Shown here: piece after piece, positions 9,801 to 16,737 of the stretch
How the letters are laid out: every line of letters starts with the position of its first letter
Position numbering within the stretch: position 1 is the first letter of the stretch
DNA from: an uncultured Clostridia bacterium
Lineage (GTDB): Bacteria > Bacillota > Clostridia > Peptostreptococcales > Anaerovoracaceae
NCBI GenBank assembly: GCA_937900415.1
Contig: CALCEY010000005.1
Span: 65,992 to 129,991, forward strand
Length of the DNA: 64,000 nt
Direction: 5' to 3'
The notes under the pieces: model-generated
The model's input: only the letters and a program-made list of their open reading frames with translations
Database searches by the model: none
What the model was told of the DNA's origin: nothing
Program-made: the position numbers and the translations under genes

Positions 9801-10888
9801 ACATCATTTGTTCCGCTTGGGTCCGCCCCTTCAAACACTCCAATCGTATATATAGAGGTTCCGCTGTCTTTCATCTCTCTGGCGCTTCCTATCGCACTGT
9901 TGGCAACGCTTGCATCGAATCCGCTCTGATGATTTGGCTCGCCGTCAGTGAAAAAGATTACTATCTTTTTTGCATTTTCCCTGGCACCTCCGAGCACAGC
10001 CGAGGCATCTGCCATTCCGCTGTCTGCATAAGTTGCTCCGTTGGCATAAAGATCATTAATAATTTCTTTCATGCTTCCTTTATTATTTTCGCCCGGAGCC
10101 GTAAGATTTAATTTTATATCGCTTCCGCTGGCATAGGTAACCACTGAAAGCCTGTGTTTTTCTTCATCTTTGTCAATATTTCCGTTTGCCTCTGCTGTAG
10201 CGTCTATGAAGCTGTTGACAGCCGCTTTGAGAGCGTCTATTTTTTGAAGATTTCTTCTCGTATATGCCTGAAGGTGATCAGGATTATTGTCGTCCTCACC
10301 TGTTTTCAGCTCCACAGGTTCTCCGTTAAGCTCCCAGTGGTACCCTCCTAAAAGCCATCCTTCTTTATCCAGTTTGAGATACTGTCCGTCTACATATACA
10401 AACCTTTCGCCTGTAAATATTCCGGCCTCGACGTCATATGTTTTTTCATAGACATAATCGTCTCCCAGTCTGTCATCCATACTGCCTGAGGTATCGAGAA
10501 CCATTACAATATCAAGGGGCGCTCCTCCCGTTACGGTTCTTATGTTTGACGTCGAAGACAGAGCTGAAAGAGCCACCAGAAAATCCGACTTTCCTTTTTC
10601 TACCGTTATCCCCGCTGATTCAAAGACAGCGTCATGGTCAAGCACCGTCTTATCCGTCCATACACGACCTATATATTTGGTCGTGTCCTCCGCTACAGCC
10701 GTCCAATCGTCCATGGAGGAAGGGTCTGTAACGATATTTCGCACATGCCATTCCTTCGTCTCTTTTCCGCCGCTTTGACCTGACGAGGCATATATGATTC
10801 CGGCCGAAACCATACATGCTATCAGCAAAACGGTTAGAAAGGGAAGTATGCGTTTTCTGATACTTCGTGATATTTTTTTCTCTCTCAT
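3890..10888 (-). CDS. giant surface adhesin: vWA domain plus about ten pilin-type isopeptide repeats
   Basis: This 2332-residue secreted protein should project from the cell wall. Residues 1-36 form a signal peptide. A von Willebrand A domain follows, with MIDAS motif DTSGS at 132-136 and FFTDGEPN further on. A Cna-B/SpaA-like domain comes next. About ten tandem Spy0128/FctA-like repeats then run to the end. Each repeat has an opening KxLxGRDMxxGEF-type strand, a central GITYD motif, a VTVxDNGDGxL strand and a closing FxNxY, the layout of pilin domains that form Lys-Asn isopeptide bonds. The C-terminus is GKTGDSSG, a hydrophobic helix and RIKADK, which resembles a sortase signal but lacks LP of LPXTG. 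GGGAG precedes the ATG. The presumed promoter lies in the invertible segment upstream. Confidence 0.9.
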   Translation of the reverse strand: MREKKISRSIRKRILPFLTVLLIACMVSAGIIYASSGQSGGKETKEWHVRNIVTDPSSMDDWTAVAEDTTKYIGRVWTDKTVLDHDAVFESAGITVEKGKSDFLVALSALSSTSNIRTVTGGAPLDIVMVLDTSGSMDDRLGDDYVYEKTYDVEAGIFTGERFVYVDGQYLKLDKEGWLLGGYHWELNGEPVELKTGEDDNNPDHLQAYTRRNLQKIDALKAAVNSFIDATAEANGNIDKDEEKHRLSVVTYASGSDIKLNLTAPGENNKGSMKEIINDLYANGATYADSGMADASAVLGGARENAKKIVIFFTDGEPNHQSGFDASVANSAIGSAREMKDSGTSIYTIGVFEGADPSGTNDVNRYMNGMSSNYPEAENYTDLGKRVNDEAAYYKVANDSAQLNDIFKTISEEIIESAGYPTAMENPSGDPTNAQKDGYITITDRLGSYMKVDDFRSIVFADKKFTLPRDGKVTSGDTDTYIFEGTAGNSIYPDGNLNSIIITVKHGSGLETGDLVTVKIPAAMIPLRDFKVDNGDEDNVTTQVNETYPIRLFYGASLKDGVAESLKEPDSRLSQYIKENSADGKVSFYSNDFTRGAKSGSATSEFTPAESNSFYYFTEDSYLYLDEECKKPVTKDNLYGHAEYYYPRSYYDTKETTEQLYSVKMEAGQALEQLLKAAEVGENNQYYIPVGTPRLASVTNLYALKADNATGTAEEIINPVWNDMDVSNAERIRVYLGNNGRIDIELPGTLKVAKVSETADGFDKETIKDKEFEFLLDLNGAEGSYTARLFGDDMKQQGEDLTVEDKDVFKLKDGQTMFIYGLPDGTAYKVTEQNMPAGFQRISAEGDKGTITGGTVSAASFVNSYKAVLPESADTAEFFKGGKILDGRDWKTGESFKFVIKAQGNAPETEQTEAVLVAGPDENYDDGSEVSFDFGKADFTKPGTYSYVIYEEEPAEKTPGISYSQALYTVEVNVSDDGSGALKAESKMTQATGDDAQETGTAAEKALFTNKYSADSVFAAPVGTKQYADYSGSKPLSACSFEFMVKPLTEGAPVPDGIAEVSSFTVENDGPSISYGMMEFTDKHTREHYDYLLTEVMPKEATEENDYTYKGMKYDPNMYIARFSPDVVEEEAGAPVVSVEVTYYSTENGREPAEPINDFKVTFRNEYRPESAQLAGNEAIKGEKILTGRDMKDGEKFTFKLKAANQSTAEAIENGEIIVEGWDKAAEKAEAHVSEAQNGIAERFSFGDMTLSKPGIYMFDVTEEKGSAGGVTYDEHTAKVTVTVRDNGEGQLVAETAYDNGTANDSEDKAFFKNVYNASLNYGGRGGLTVSKTLNGRDMSIGEFSFSMEADEGADITAADKNFKNGRAEDGEKSSVRKLLNLEFTAEDIGKTFVYRVYENEGAQDIGITYDKSVYQISIVVSDPAQNGQLQAETTVTRIKDAKGKDDNTVIGVYDSRSETPEVSFVNNYKARDEILDTNGFFTKVLMGRDWLETDEFEFKITALTEGAPMPEKQSVKVKNTGGEKEEQFVEFGFGEIIFSEAKAYRYEITEVKGSIPGITYSDNKAVLEVTVTDNGDGTLTAAPLVTNKRFTNRYSASMDYGDAGGLSIRKVLNGRDMEAGKFEFTVKGKDQASREKLSLTEEGLKIKNPEAAEGRSVTILDLGGHLNFDMKDAGKTYTYEITETDGQESGYTYDTEKRTVSIYIEDKTDGRLQVTTAISKNGEKDKVYTYITGQTEADGAAVEFSNEYTAETGEKGLAVLTARKELEGRPLKDGEFRFEVKTKNAEPKTVMRGASDESGKVIFDKQFEYTTAALKEAEKDGYAVKSVKEGNDVWTLSYTAEEKNENFSELGITGVKTSFDFTVTVTDDGKGGLTAKVNYPEKDGMIFRNSYSTGEDVSVNISGSKVLKSAPGLNPPDIEGKFSFKLTGLDGAPMPAADTASNDGNGNIVFGDVNFSLDMLKDAEPAADGSRTRVFTYKAEETGSVPGIDNGSDCEFKITLKDDGKGHLTATPDNEQGALFTFVNTYGITTPSESSITDTISITKLLNGAELSEYEFDFELSEDGKTVATGRNDEKGNVTFSSIEYTKPGIYNYVVREVKGNEPGITYDGSSFNIITEVKDNGDGTLSVTHMLKGGEADSSSKVRGDSAKNEKEQQASIVFENEYHVTEEASVVLGAAKIFKGGKLDEGRFAFELRDENGKLISTAENDEKGRVIFDEIRYSRAGEYNYTVREVNDNQKGVEYDETVYKVKVYVKDEDSVLKASVESDSLVFTNIMREDEAPDADAGEEDKNSGKGAGKTGDSSGLGGLLALLAVSAIGLIAAVGARIKADK

Positions 10889-10947
10889 CTTGGTTCTCCC
10901 TTCTACCTCTTATATTTCAAGATATTTGTCAGCATATCTGCCTTTTA

Positions 10948-10967
10948 AACATAATGTAGATTATGTT
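10948..10967 (+). repeat. recombination site L of the invertible segment
   Basis: AACATAATGTAGATTATGTT consists of two 8-bp palindromic arms around an asymmetric GTAG core. Counting flanking bases, the arms extend to 12 bp here (TTTAAACATAAT). The same 20 bases occur once more at 11521-11540, but as the exact reverse complement, so the cores are in opposite orientation. The site lies 59 bases upstream of the adhesin start codon. Confidence 0.8.
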
Positions 10968-11481
10968 TAAATCAGTCGGCGTCTCTCAGAATCTAAATGA
11001 AAAAGCAGAATTTACAAACGGCATTGCAGAGCGTATGGCTCCTGTCAAGACTTTTACCGTAACGTCGCCGCAGGATGATTCTCTTCCCTGAGCCTATAAC
11101 GTAATCCGCAGGCTGCGGTCTGCGCTCTCCCAAAGAGGCTGTCGCCTAAAATCATGGGGAACAGCTTTTTATCTGTTATTCGGCAAAAGAAAGGTGACTA
11201 AAAATGAATTCTTGGACAAAAAAAGAGCAGTATAAAACAATGAGATATAGAGATATAGAAATACAGAAAATTATTCAAATCGAAAATTTATATATAGGTC
11301 CTATATAAGAAATGAATAAAAAATAGATTATATTAAATATAAAAGCTTTATAAAAGTACAGATGTAATTTGATTTCAGAGGAATATTTGAGCAGCAGAAA
11401 ACAATGGGCCGAATAAAGGATTTGCCTCAGACGTTTTTTATTATATATTTTTGGTTTTTTATGGTATTTATTGCATATGTA

Positions 11482-11490
11482 TGATATAAT
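11482..11490 (+). promoter_or_regulatory. extended -10 promoter inside the invertible segment
   Basis: TGATATAAT matches the TGnTATAAT extended -10 consensus exactly and follows a long AT-rich tract. The -35 position at 17 bases is weak (TGGTAT), which is tolerated by extended -10 promoters. Transcription would start near 11497, pass out across site R and run antisense into the 3' end of the recombinase gene. After inversion it would drive the adhesin with a leader of about 100 bases. Confidence 0.65.
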
Positions 11491-11520
11491 TCCAAGTAAC
11501 TGAACAGTATTTCGCCGTGC

Positions 11521-11540
11521 AACATAATCTACATTATGTT
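11521..11540 (-). repeat. recombination site R of the invertible segment
   Basis: AACATAATCTACATTATGTT is the exact reverse complement of site L. Here the palindromic arms extend to 11 bp (TGCAACATAAT). It lies 29 bases beyond the 3' end of the recombinase gene. Different bases outside the shared 20 bp argue that the 20-bp block is the conserved recombinase site and not part of a larger duplication. Confidence 0.8.
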
Positions 11541-11569
11541 GCATTTGTTTTATCGGCAGATTGCCATCC

Positions 11570-12400
11570 TCAAATTATAAGGATGTCCTGCACCTTTTCC
11601 AACATGTCCATATGGCGTTTCCCCGTTTCCATCGTATATAATCTCGTCGTGTTTATGCTGCTGTGGCCGAGTATATCCGCCAGCCTCACTATATCGCCTT
11701 CCATTGAATAAAACGTTCTTGCAAACAGATGCCTGAGGTTATGAGGAAACACTTTTTCCAAATCTACCTCCGCCTCTTCACCAAGTTTTTTCATTTTTCT
11801 CCAAACCCAGTTTCTTCCTAAAGGGTTCCCGTTTTTATCAGCGAACACAGGGCCTGATTTAATTCCATTTTTTTCAATATACGAAATCAAAAAATCCCGC
11901 ACATGCGCCGGAATGAATATCACCCTTGTTTTATTCTTGCAGTTTACCGTTGCTTTTCCTACATTCACCGCTTCAACGCTGATATACTCAAGCTCGCTTA
12001 TTCTTATTCCTGTTGCGCATATGGTCATAAGCAACAAGGCAAATTTCCGGTCTTTCGCCGCGCAAATCATCCTTTTATATTCTTCAACACTGAGCTCTTT
12101 CTCTCCGCTGCAAAACATTTGCCGCTGAAGCTTAATGAGCTTAACGCAGCAGTCCTGTCTATCAATAAACCTAAAAAAAACGTTGAGAGCCACCAGCATA
12201 GAATTGACGCTTGCCGGCGCATAGCTTTCCTTTAAGTTTTCTTTATAGCCAACGGCTTCTTCCTTAGTAATTTCACGGCTGCCGACATATCTTCCGAAAG
12301 CCCTCACATCACGCACGTACTTTTCACATGTGGCTCTGCTTTTCTCTTCATGCTTCAGATGCAACTCAAATTTCTTCAAATCCTTTTCCTTAAATTTCAT
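11570..12400 (-). CDS. tyrosine site-specific recombinase, candidate invertase of the adhesin switch
   Basis: This 276-residue XerC/D-like recombinase cuts and rejoins DNA through a tyrosine nucleophile. An N-terminal SAM-like DNA-binding domain (about residues 1-85) precedes the catalytic domain. All the catalytic residues are visible: Arg in ATGIRISELE, Lys in CKNKTRVIF, the HNLRH box, His in LGHSS and the nucleophile in TTRLYTM. GGAGGT lies directly upstream of the ATG. It has no excisionase, phage or conjugation genes beside it, so it looks like a dedicated invertase and not a prophage integrase. Its 3' end is 29 bases from recombination site R. The assignment as the enzyme acting on these sites is inference from position. 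Confidence 0.85.
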   Translation of the reverse strand: MKFKEKDLKKFELHLKHEEKSRATCEKYVRDVRAFGRYVGSREITKEEAVGYKENLKESYAPASVNSMLVALNVFFRFIDRQDCCVKLIKLQRQMFCSGEKELSVEEYKRMICAAKDRKFALLLMTICATGIRISELEYISVEAVNVGKATVNCKNKTRVIFIPAHVRDFLISYIEKNGIKSGPVFADKNGNPLGRNWVWRKMKKLGEEAEVDLEKVFPHNLRHLFARTFYSMEGDIVRLADILGHSSINTTRLYTMETGKRHMDMLEKVQDILII

Positions 12401-12475
12401 TCTCTACCTCCTTGCTTAAATCTTTATTTATCTATATAATTACCGATAAAAAGCAGGTTAATCACAATATATAAA

Positions 12476-12515
12476 AAAGACGCTTTCCGATTTAATTTTT
12501 ACGGAAAACGTCTTT
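12476..12515 (-). terminator. bidirectional hairpin terminator
   Basis: Arms of 14 bases (AAAGACGCTTTCCG and its near-complement, one mismatch) enclose an 11-base loop. On the minus strand the stem is followed by TTTATATATTG, ending transcripts that come from the GGGtGRT gene. On the plus strand ATAATATTTTTA follows. The rest of 12516-12700 is AT-rich and shows no gene. Confidence 0.65.
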
Positions 12516-12700
12516 ATAATATTTTTATTCTTTTATGCGAATCTTATTGATTTTCTTTTCAAAACCAGTCTGCACCTCTTTTTTTCTTTTGAGCGGCAAG
12601 CTATACCTCTGGTTTAAAGCTGCAATCACGCCGTAAAACGGTCTCAAAAATCATGCTGCAAAACGATTTCAAAACGATTGCGAAATGCAATCCAACGGCT

Positions 12701-13711
12701 CTAAAATCTGCCCGCCTTGGCTGCCTCTTCGACAGCCACGGCAACGGCTACAGTCATTCCTACCATAGGATTGTTCCCTGCGCCGATGAATCCCATCATC
12801 GCCACATGAGCAGGCACAGATGAAGAGCCGGCAAACTGGGCGTCAGAATGCATCCTTCCCATAGTGTCCGTCATTCCGTAAGAAGCAGGCCCGGCTGCCA
12901 TATTGTCCGGGTGAAGAGTTCTTCCTGTTCCGCCGCCTGAGGCTACTGAAAAATACTTCTTACCCTGCTCTATACATTCCTTCTTATAAGTTCCGGCGAC
13001 AGGATGCTGAAATCTTGTCGGATTGGTTGAATTTCCGGTTATAGAAACATCCACTTTTTCCATGTGCATTATAGCCACGCCCTCGCGGACGTCGTCTGCC
13101 CCGTAGCAGCGAACCTTTGAACGTTCTCCCTTTGAATAAGGAATTTCCTCTTCTATGGTGACCTTACCGGCGCTATAGTCAAAGCTTGTCCTTACATAAG
13201 TAAAGCCGTTAATTCTCGATATTATCTGGGCTGCGTCCTTGCCGAGACCGTTTAAGATTACCCGAAGCGGTTTTTTGCGGATTTTGTTTGCCGACCTTGC
13301 TATGCCGATGGCTCCCTCCGCAGCTGCAAAAGACTCGTGTCCTGCAAGAAAAGCAAAGCACTCGGTCTCTTCTCTGAGAAGCATTGCCGCCAGATTTCCG
13401 TGTCCGAGACCTACCTTTCTGTCTTCAGCCACCGAGCCCTCAAGGCAGAAGGCCTGAAGTCCCTCTCCGATGGCTTCTGCTGCGTCTGCTGCTTTTCTGC
13501 AATTCTTCTTAATAGCTATCGCAGCTCCTGCAGTATACGCAAAGCATGCGTCCTCAAAGCATATCGGCTGTATGCTCTTTACTGTTTCATAAGGCTCAAA
13601 ACCTGTTTCTTTGCACAAGGCTGCGGCCTCCTCAAGATTTTTAATGCCGTATTTTTCGAGAACGGCCTGAATTTTTCCGATTTTTCTGTCGTAATTTTCA
13701 AACGTTATCAT
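12701..13711 (-). CDS. GGGtGRT family protein
   Basis: The protein has 336 residues and contains the diagnostic loop SGGGTGRTLHPDN near residue 256. It belongs to the conserved anaerobe family named after this motif, whose function is not established. A glycine- and alanine-rich C-terminus (FIGAGNNPMVGMTVAVAVAVEEAAKAG) and a central HGNLAAMLLREE segment are also visible. No signal peptide or membrane helix is present, so it should be cytoplasmic. It starts 11 bases after the NifU-like gene, and this pairing suggests an iron-sulfur or redox role; that is an inference from context. The promoter probably lies upstream of the NifU-like gene. Confidence 0.8.
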   Translation of the reverse strand: MITFENYDRKIGKIQAVLEKYGIKNLEEAAALCKETGFEPYETVKSIQPICFEDACFAYTAGAAIAIKKNCRKAADAAEAIGEGLQAFCLEGSVAEDRKVGLGHGNLAAMLLREETECFAFLAGHESFAAAEGAIGIARSANKIRKKPLRVILNGLGKDAAQIISRINGFTYVRTSFDYSAGKVTIEEEIPYSKGERSKVRCYGADDVREGVAIMHMEKVDVSITGNSTNPTRFQHPVAGTYKKECIEQGKKYFSVASGGGTGRTLHPDNMAAGPASYGMTDTMGRMHSDAQFAGSSSVPAHVAMMGFIGAGNNPMVGMTVAVAVAVEEAAKAGRF

Positions 13712-13722
13712 GACCGCGCCTC

Positions 13723-14415
13723 CTATTCTCTGCGAGGGTCTATTTTCTTGACCGCCTCGTCAAATCTTCCGTATGTTCCACCGGCTTTTTCGATAGCCTC
13801 CATCGGATCTTCACCGGCTTTTATAGCGTCCATCATCTTTCCTATGTTGACATATTTATATCCGATTATATTATCCTCTTCATCAAGTCCCACTTCAACT
13901 ATATAACCCTCTGCCAGTTCCATATACCTCGGGCCCTTAGCTTTGGTGGAATAAATTGTTCCTACCTGGCTTCTCGTTCCTTTGCCGAGGTCTTCAAGCC
14001 CTGCTCCTATGGCAAGGCCTCCTTCTGAGAAAGCCGACTGGCTTCTTCCGTAGACTATCTGAAGAAAAAGCTCTCTCATAGCCGTGTTTATCGCATCGCA
14101 CACAAGGTCGGTGTTAAGCGCTTCAAGAAGCGTTTTACCGATCAGTATCTCGCCGGCCATAGCCGCGGAATGAGTCATTCCTGAACAGCCTATGGTTTCT
14201 ACCAGAGCCTCTTCTATTATACCTTCTTTTATATTCAGCGTCAGCTTACATGCTCCCTGTTGAGGTGCGCACCATCCTATACCGTGAGTCAGGCCGGAAA
14301 TATCCGATATTTCTTTAACCTGAACCCATTTTCCCTCCTGCGGAATAGGAGCCGGACCATGATAGGTTCCTTTTTTGACAGGACACATCTTCTCTACTTC
14401 TCTTGTGTATATCAT
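13723..14415 (-). CDS. NifU/IscU-like iron-sulfur cluster scaffold protein
   Basis: This 230-residue protein resembles the IscU/NifU N-terminal scaffold on which iron-sulfur clusters are assembled before transfer to apoproteins. Cysteines in GWCAPQQGACKL and TIGCSGMTHSAAM are candidate cluster ligands. The C-terminal half (about residues 120-230) is longer than in classical IscU and contains GRSQSAFSEGGL and GIGAGLEDLG-like segments seen in the clostridial form. GGAGG lies five bases before the ATG. Overlapping in-frame ATG codons leave the exact N-terminus slightly open (MIYTREVEK or MCPVKK). It is co-transcribed with the GGGtGRT gene downstream. No cysteine desulfurase lies beside it. Confidence 0.75.
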   Translation of the reverse strand: MIYTREVEKMCPVKKGTYHGPAPIPQEGKWVQVKEISDISGLTHGIGWCAPQQGACKLTLNIKEGIIEEALVETIGCSGMTHSAAMAGEILIGKTLLEALNTDLVCDAINTAMRELFLQIVYGRSQSAFSEGGLAIGAGLEDLGKGTRSQVGTIYSTKAKGPRYMELAEGYIVEVGLDEEDNIIGYKYVNIGKMMDAIKAGEDPMEAIEKAGGTYGRFDEAVKKIDPRRE

Positions 14416-14499
14416 TTTTCCTCCTAAAAATATGCCTCTTTGAACTTCGGCTTACGATTTTATTTAAGCATATTTTTAAAAAAATTTCAATGGAAAAAG

Positions 14500-14528
14500 A
14501 AAGCGGATGTGGAAAGCACATCCGCTTT
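14500..14528 (-). terminator. terminator of the nucleotidase gene
   Basis: A perfect 12-bp stem (AAAGCGGATGTG) with a GAAAG loop is followed on the minus strand by TCTTTTTCC. A second 7-bp palindrome (GTACTGC/GCAGTAC, 14530-14557) lies just upstream. Confidence 0.8.
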
Positions 14529-14597
14529 CGTACTGCAGTTCGTCTGAGCCGCAGTACCTTAGTATTAAAATTCATTTCAATGCGTTTTTTATTTCAG

Positions 14598-16559
14598 TTA
14601 TCTTTTTTCATTTTTAATGCGGGAAGCGCATACCGTAAGACAACATGCCGCCATCAAAGCTCCGAAAATCCAGAATTCAAAATTGCTTTCGTCTCCGGTC
14701 TTTGGAGCGTCGTTTTTATCGCTGTCACCGGTTCCCGGTTTTTCACCATCAGGTTTTTGTTCTCCCGGAACGCCTGTCTGAGAATCATCTGTATCCTGTT
14801 CGCCGTCGTCATGATTTCCCGTATCTTCTTCGGTTAAAACAGTAATTCGTCCGGAACCGTTTACATCTCCGTAAGGTGAATTTTCAGCCGTTATCGTAGG
14901 AAGCCCCGTTGCGGCGTCTTTTGGGAAAGCCTTGATATAATCGGCCAAAACCATATAATCCTCTTTAACGTAGTCAAGAATATTCTTAGCCCCGGCAAAC
15001 ATGGCGAATCCGTCTCCGAGATCGCGAAGCGTATAGTTGTATCCTGCCAGGTTATATTTTCCATCCGGGTTTATAGGCTCATACTTTCCGGTATCTTTAT
15101 TGTATATCTCCACATTCTTTACTCTGTATTCTCCTGTAGGGCCTCCTGTCCATACGCCCTTTTCATCTTTCTGCACAGTTGATTTTACAGTAGTGTCTAT
15201 GGAATATCTCATACCGGAGACATGCAGGAAGCCGCCCGACTCCGCTGTACCGCAGTCCTTGGCTCCCCACTCGAGGGCGTCCAGAATCTGCTGTCCCGTT
15301 ACCTCCTGGAGGCATGCCACATTTCCGAAGGTATGAATTTCCTTACACGACTTGTAGCTGAGTTCTCCCGTTATGGCTCCGTTTCTTATTCCTCCTCCGT
15401 TCATTACAGCTACGTCAACGTCAAGATCCATATTGTCAAACAGATAGTATAAAGCGTCGGCAGAAAAGTCCCCCGTATTGGTAGACTGGCTGCGCACAAG
15501 TCTTTTGCCATCCTTGTCGTAATTATCGAAAATCACCTTGGCATATCCCACAACTTCGCCCAGCTTATCTTCTATATCATTTATCCAGCTGCTTTCTATA
15601 AGGGCAACGTCCGGATCAGCAGTAACTATACTGCCGTCGTTTAAAAGCTCGGCAGTAATGGTTCCGTTGTCACTTATTGTCAGCTTTCCTACATTGTTAA
15701 AATATGAACCGGTCTGCGTAAGCAAAACTTCAGCTCCGCTCTTGTCCTTTATCCTATCTCCCTCGATTTCCGAATGAGAATGTCCATCTATGAAAGCGTC
15801 AAGGCCTTCTGTATTTGCTATGACGTCCGTCGATCTCCACGGAGCAGAAGAAGCATCTGTTCCAAGATGTCCCAGAGCTATTATATAATCCGCTCCGGCT
15901 GCTTCGGCGTCCTCTATTGATTCCTGAACATCGTTGTACAAGGCTTTTCCGTCTGTTCCTCCGGATATTCCGTATATATATTTACCGTTCTCATCCTGGA
16001 AGTATGACGGCGTGGATTTGGTGAAGGATTCAGGTGTAGTGACTCCTATAAAAGCAATCTTTTTCCCTCCTCTTTCAAGAATTATATAGCTGTCAAGTAC
16101 ATTTTCTCCTCTGACTCCGTCTCTCTCATTGTAGAAATTGCACGAAACATACGGAAATCCGCTGTTTTCAGCTATATTGAGAGCCTGATTCATACCGTAG
16201 TCGAACTCATGGTTTCCAAGGGTAGCCACGTCATATCCTGCGGCCTTCATCAGCTTCATTATGGTCTCTCCCTTATCCATGGAGCCGTAAGCCGTACCTT
16301 GCGCATGGTCTCCTGCGTCTACAAGTATCGTATTTGCCCCGAAGCTTTTCTTCAGGGCCGCCACCCCGGCATAATCCCATCCCTGCTTAGCCGGCTCACT
16401 TTCCCCGGCTTCCTCATCGTTGTCGATGTAAGTGTGAATATCGTTGGTATAAAGTATGGTAATATCGCCGCTGTCTGCCATAGCAAGCTGAGGAACCGCC
16501 AGAGCGACGACCATACAGATAAGTACCAGCATACTCAAAATCTTTTTGCTCTTCCTCAT
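14598..16559 (-). CDS. secreted 5'-nucleotidase/2',3'-cyclic phosphodiesterase, wall-anchored
   Basis: This 653-residue UshA-like metallophosphoesterase should release nucleosides from extracellular nucleotides. The metal-binding motifs are ILYTNDIHTY, LVDAGDHAQG, TLGNHEFDYG and the ALGHLGTD/DGHSHSE pair; the C-terminal nucleotidase domain has NGGGIRNG and GDGFAMF. I place the start at 16559 (MRKSKKILSML), because AAGGAG lies six bases upstream and a normal signal peptide follows; a frame extending to 16616 lacks this. The tail is acidic and ends APKTGDESNFEFW, a hydrophobic helix and RIKNEKR, a sortase signal of the xPKTG type. It probably feeds the nucleoside importer at the left end of the window. 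Confidence 0.88.
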   Translation of the reverse strand: MRKSKKILSMLVLICMVVALAVPQLAMADSGDITILYTNDIHTYIDNDEEAGESEPAKQGWDYAGVAALKKSFGANTILVDAGDHAQGTAYGSMDKGETIMKLMKAAGYDVATLGNHEFDYGMNQALNIAENSGFPYVSCNFYNERDGVRGENVLDSYIILERGGKKIAFIGVTTPESFTKSTPSYFQDENGKYIYGISGGTDGKALYNDVQESIEDAEAAGADYIIALGHLGTDASSAPWRSTDVIANTEGLDAFIDGHSHSEIEGDRIKDKSGAEVLLTQTGSYFNNVGKLTISDNGTITAELLNDGSIVTADPDVALIESSWINDIEDKLGEVVGYAKVIFDNYDKDGKRLVRSQSTNTGDFSADALYYLFDNMDLDVDVAVMNGGGIRNGAITGELSYKSCKEIHTFGNVACLQEVTGQQILDALEWGAKDCGTAESGGFLHVSGMRYSIDTTVKSTVQKDEKGVWTGGPTGEYRVKNVEIYNKDTGKYEPINPDGKYNLAGYNYTLRDLGDGFAMFAGAKNILDYVKEDYMVLADYIKAFPKDAATGLPTITAENSPYGDVNGSGRITVLTEEDTGNHDDGEQDTDDSQTGVPGEQKPDGEKPGTGDSDKNDAPKTGDESNFEFWIFGALMAACCLTVCASRIKNEKR

Positions 16560-16737
16560 TTTTTCTCCTTTCCAGACGCACTTTTTTGACGCGTCTTTTA
16601 TCTTCATCTCAGCCATAACTTCTTATACCTTGATATTAACCGTTTAAATGAAGATTTTCAATAGAAAACGCGGGATAAATAAAAGTTATACCCGCGCTTA
16701 ATATATATTTTACATACCTCTTCAGCCTTATTTAAAA

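Larger units (their letters stand above)
10948..11540. other. predicted invertible DNA segment (phase-variable promoter switch)
   Basis: A 553-bp core is bounded by two identical 20-bp sites in inverted orientation, next to a tyrosine recombinase gene on one side and the giant adhesin on the other. The right half (11220-11490) is very AT-rich and ends in an extended -10 promoter that points right, away from the adhesin. Recombination between the sites would turn this promoter toward the adhesin start codon. The segment has no convincing gene; the 89-codon frame at 11275-11544 has no ribosome binding site and spans the right recombination site. On present orientation I infer the OFF state. Confidence 0.75.

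Noticed and set aside
11275..11544. 89-codon reading frame inside the invertible segment
   Set aside because: It spans recombination site R, has no ribosome binding site and lies in AT-rich DNA with no protein-like conservation signs.
11570..12400. Prophage or integrative element integrase
   Set aside because: No excisionase, tRNA target, phage or conjugation genes are near; the paired inverted sites next to a surface protein gene fit an invertase better.
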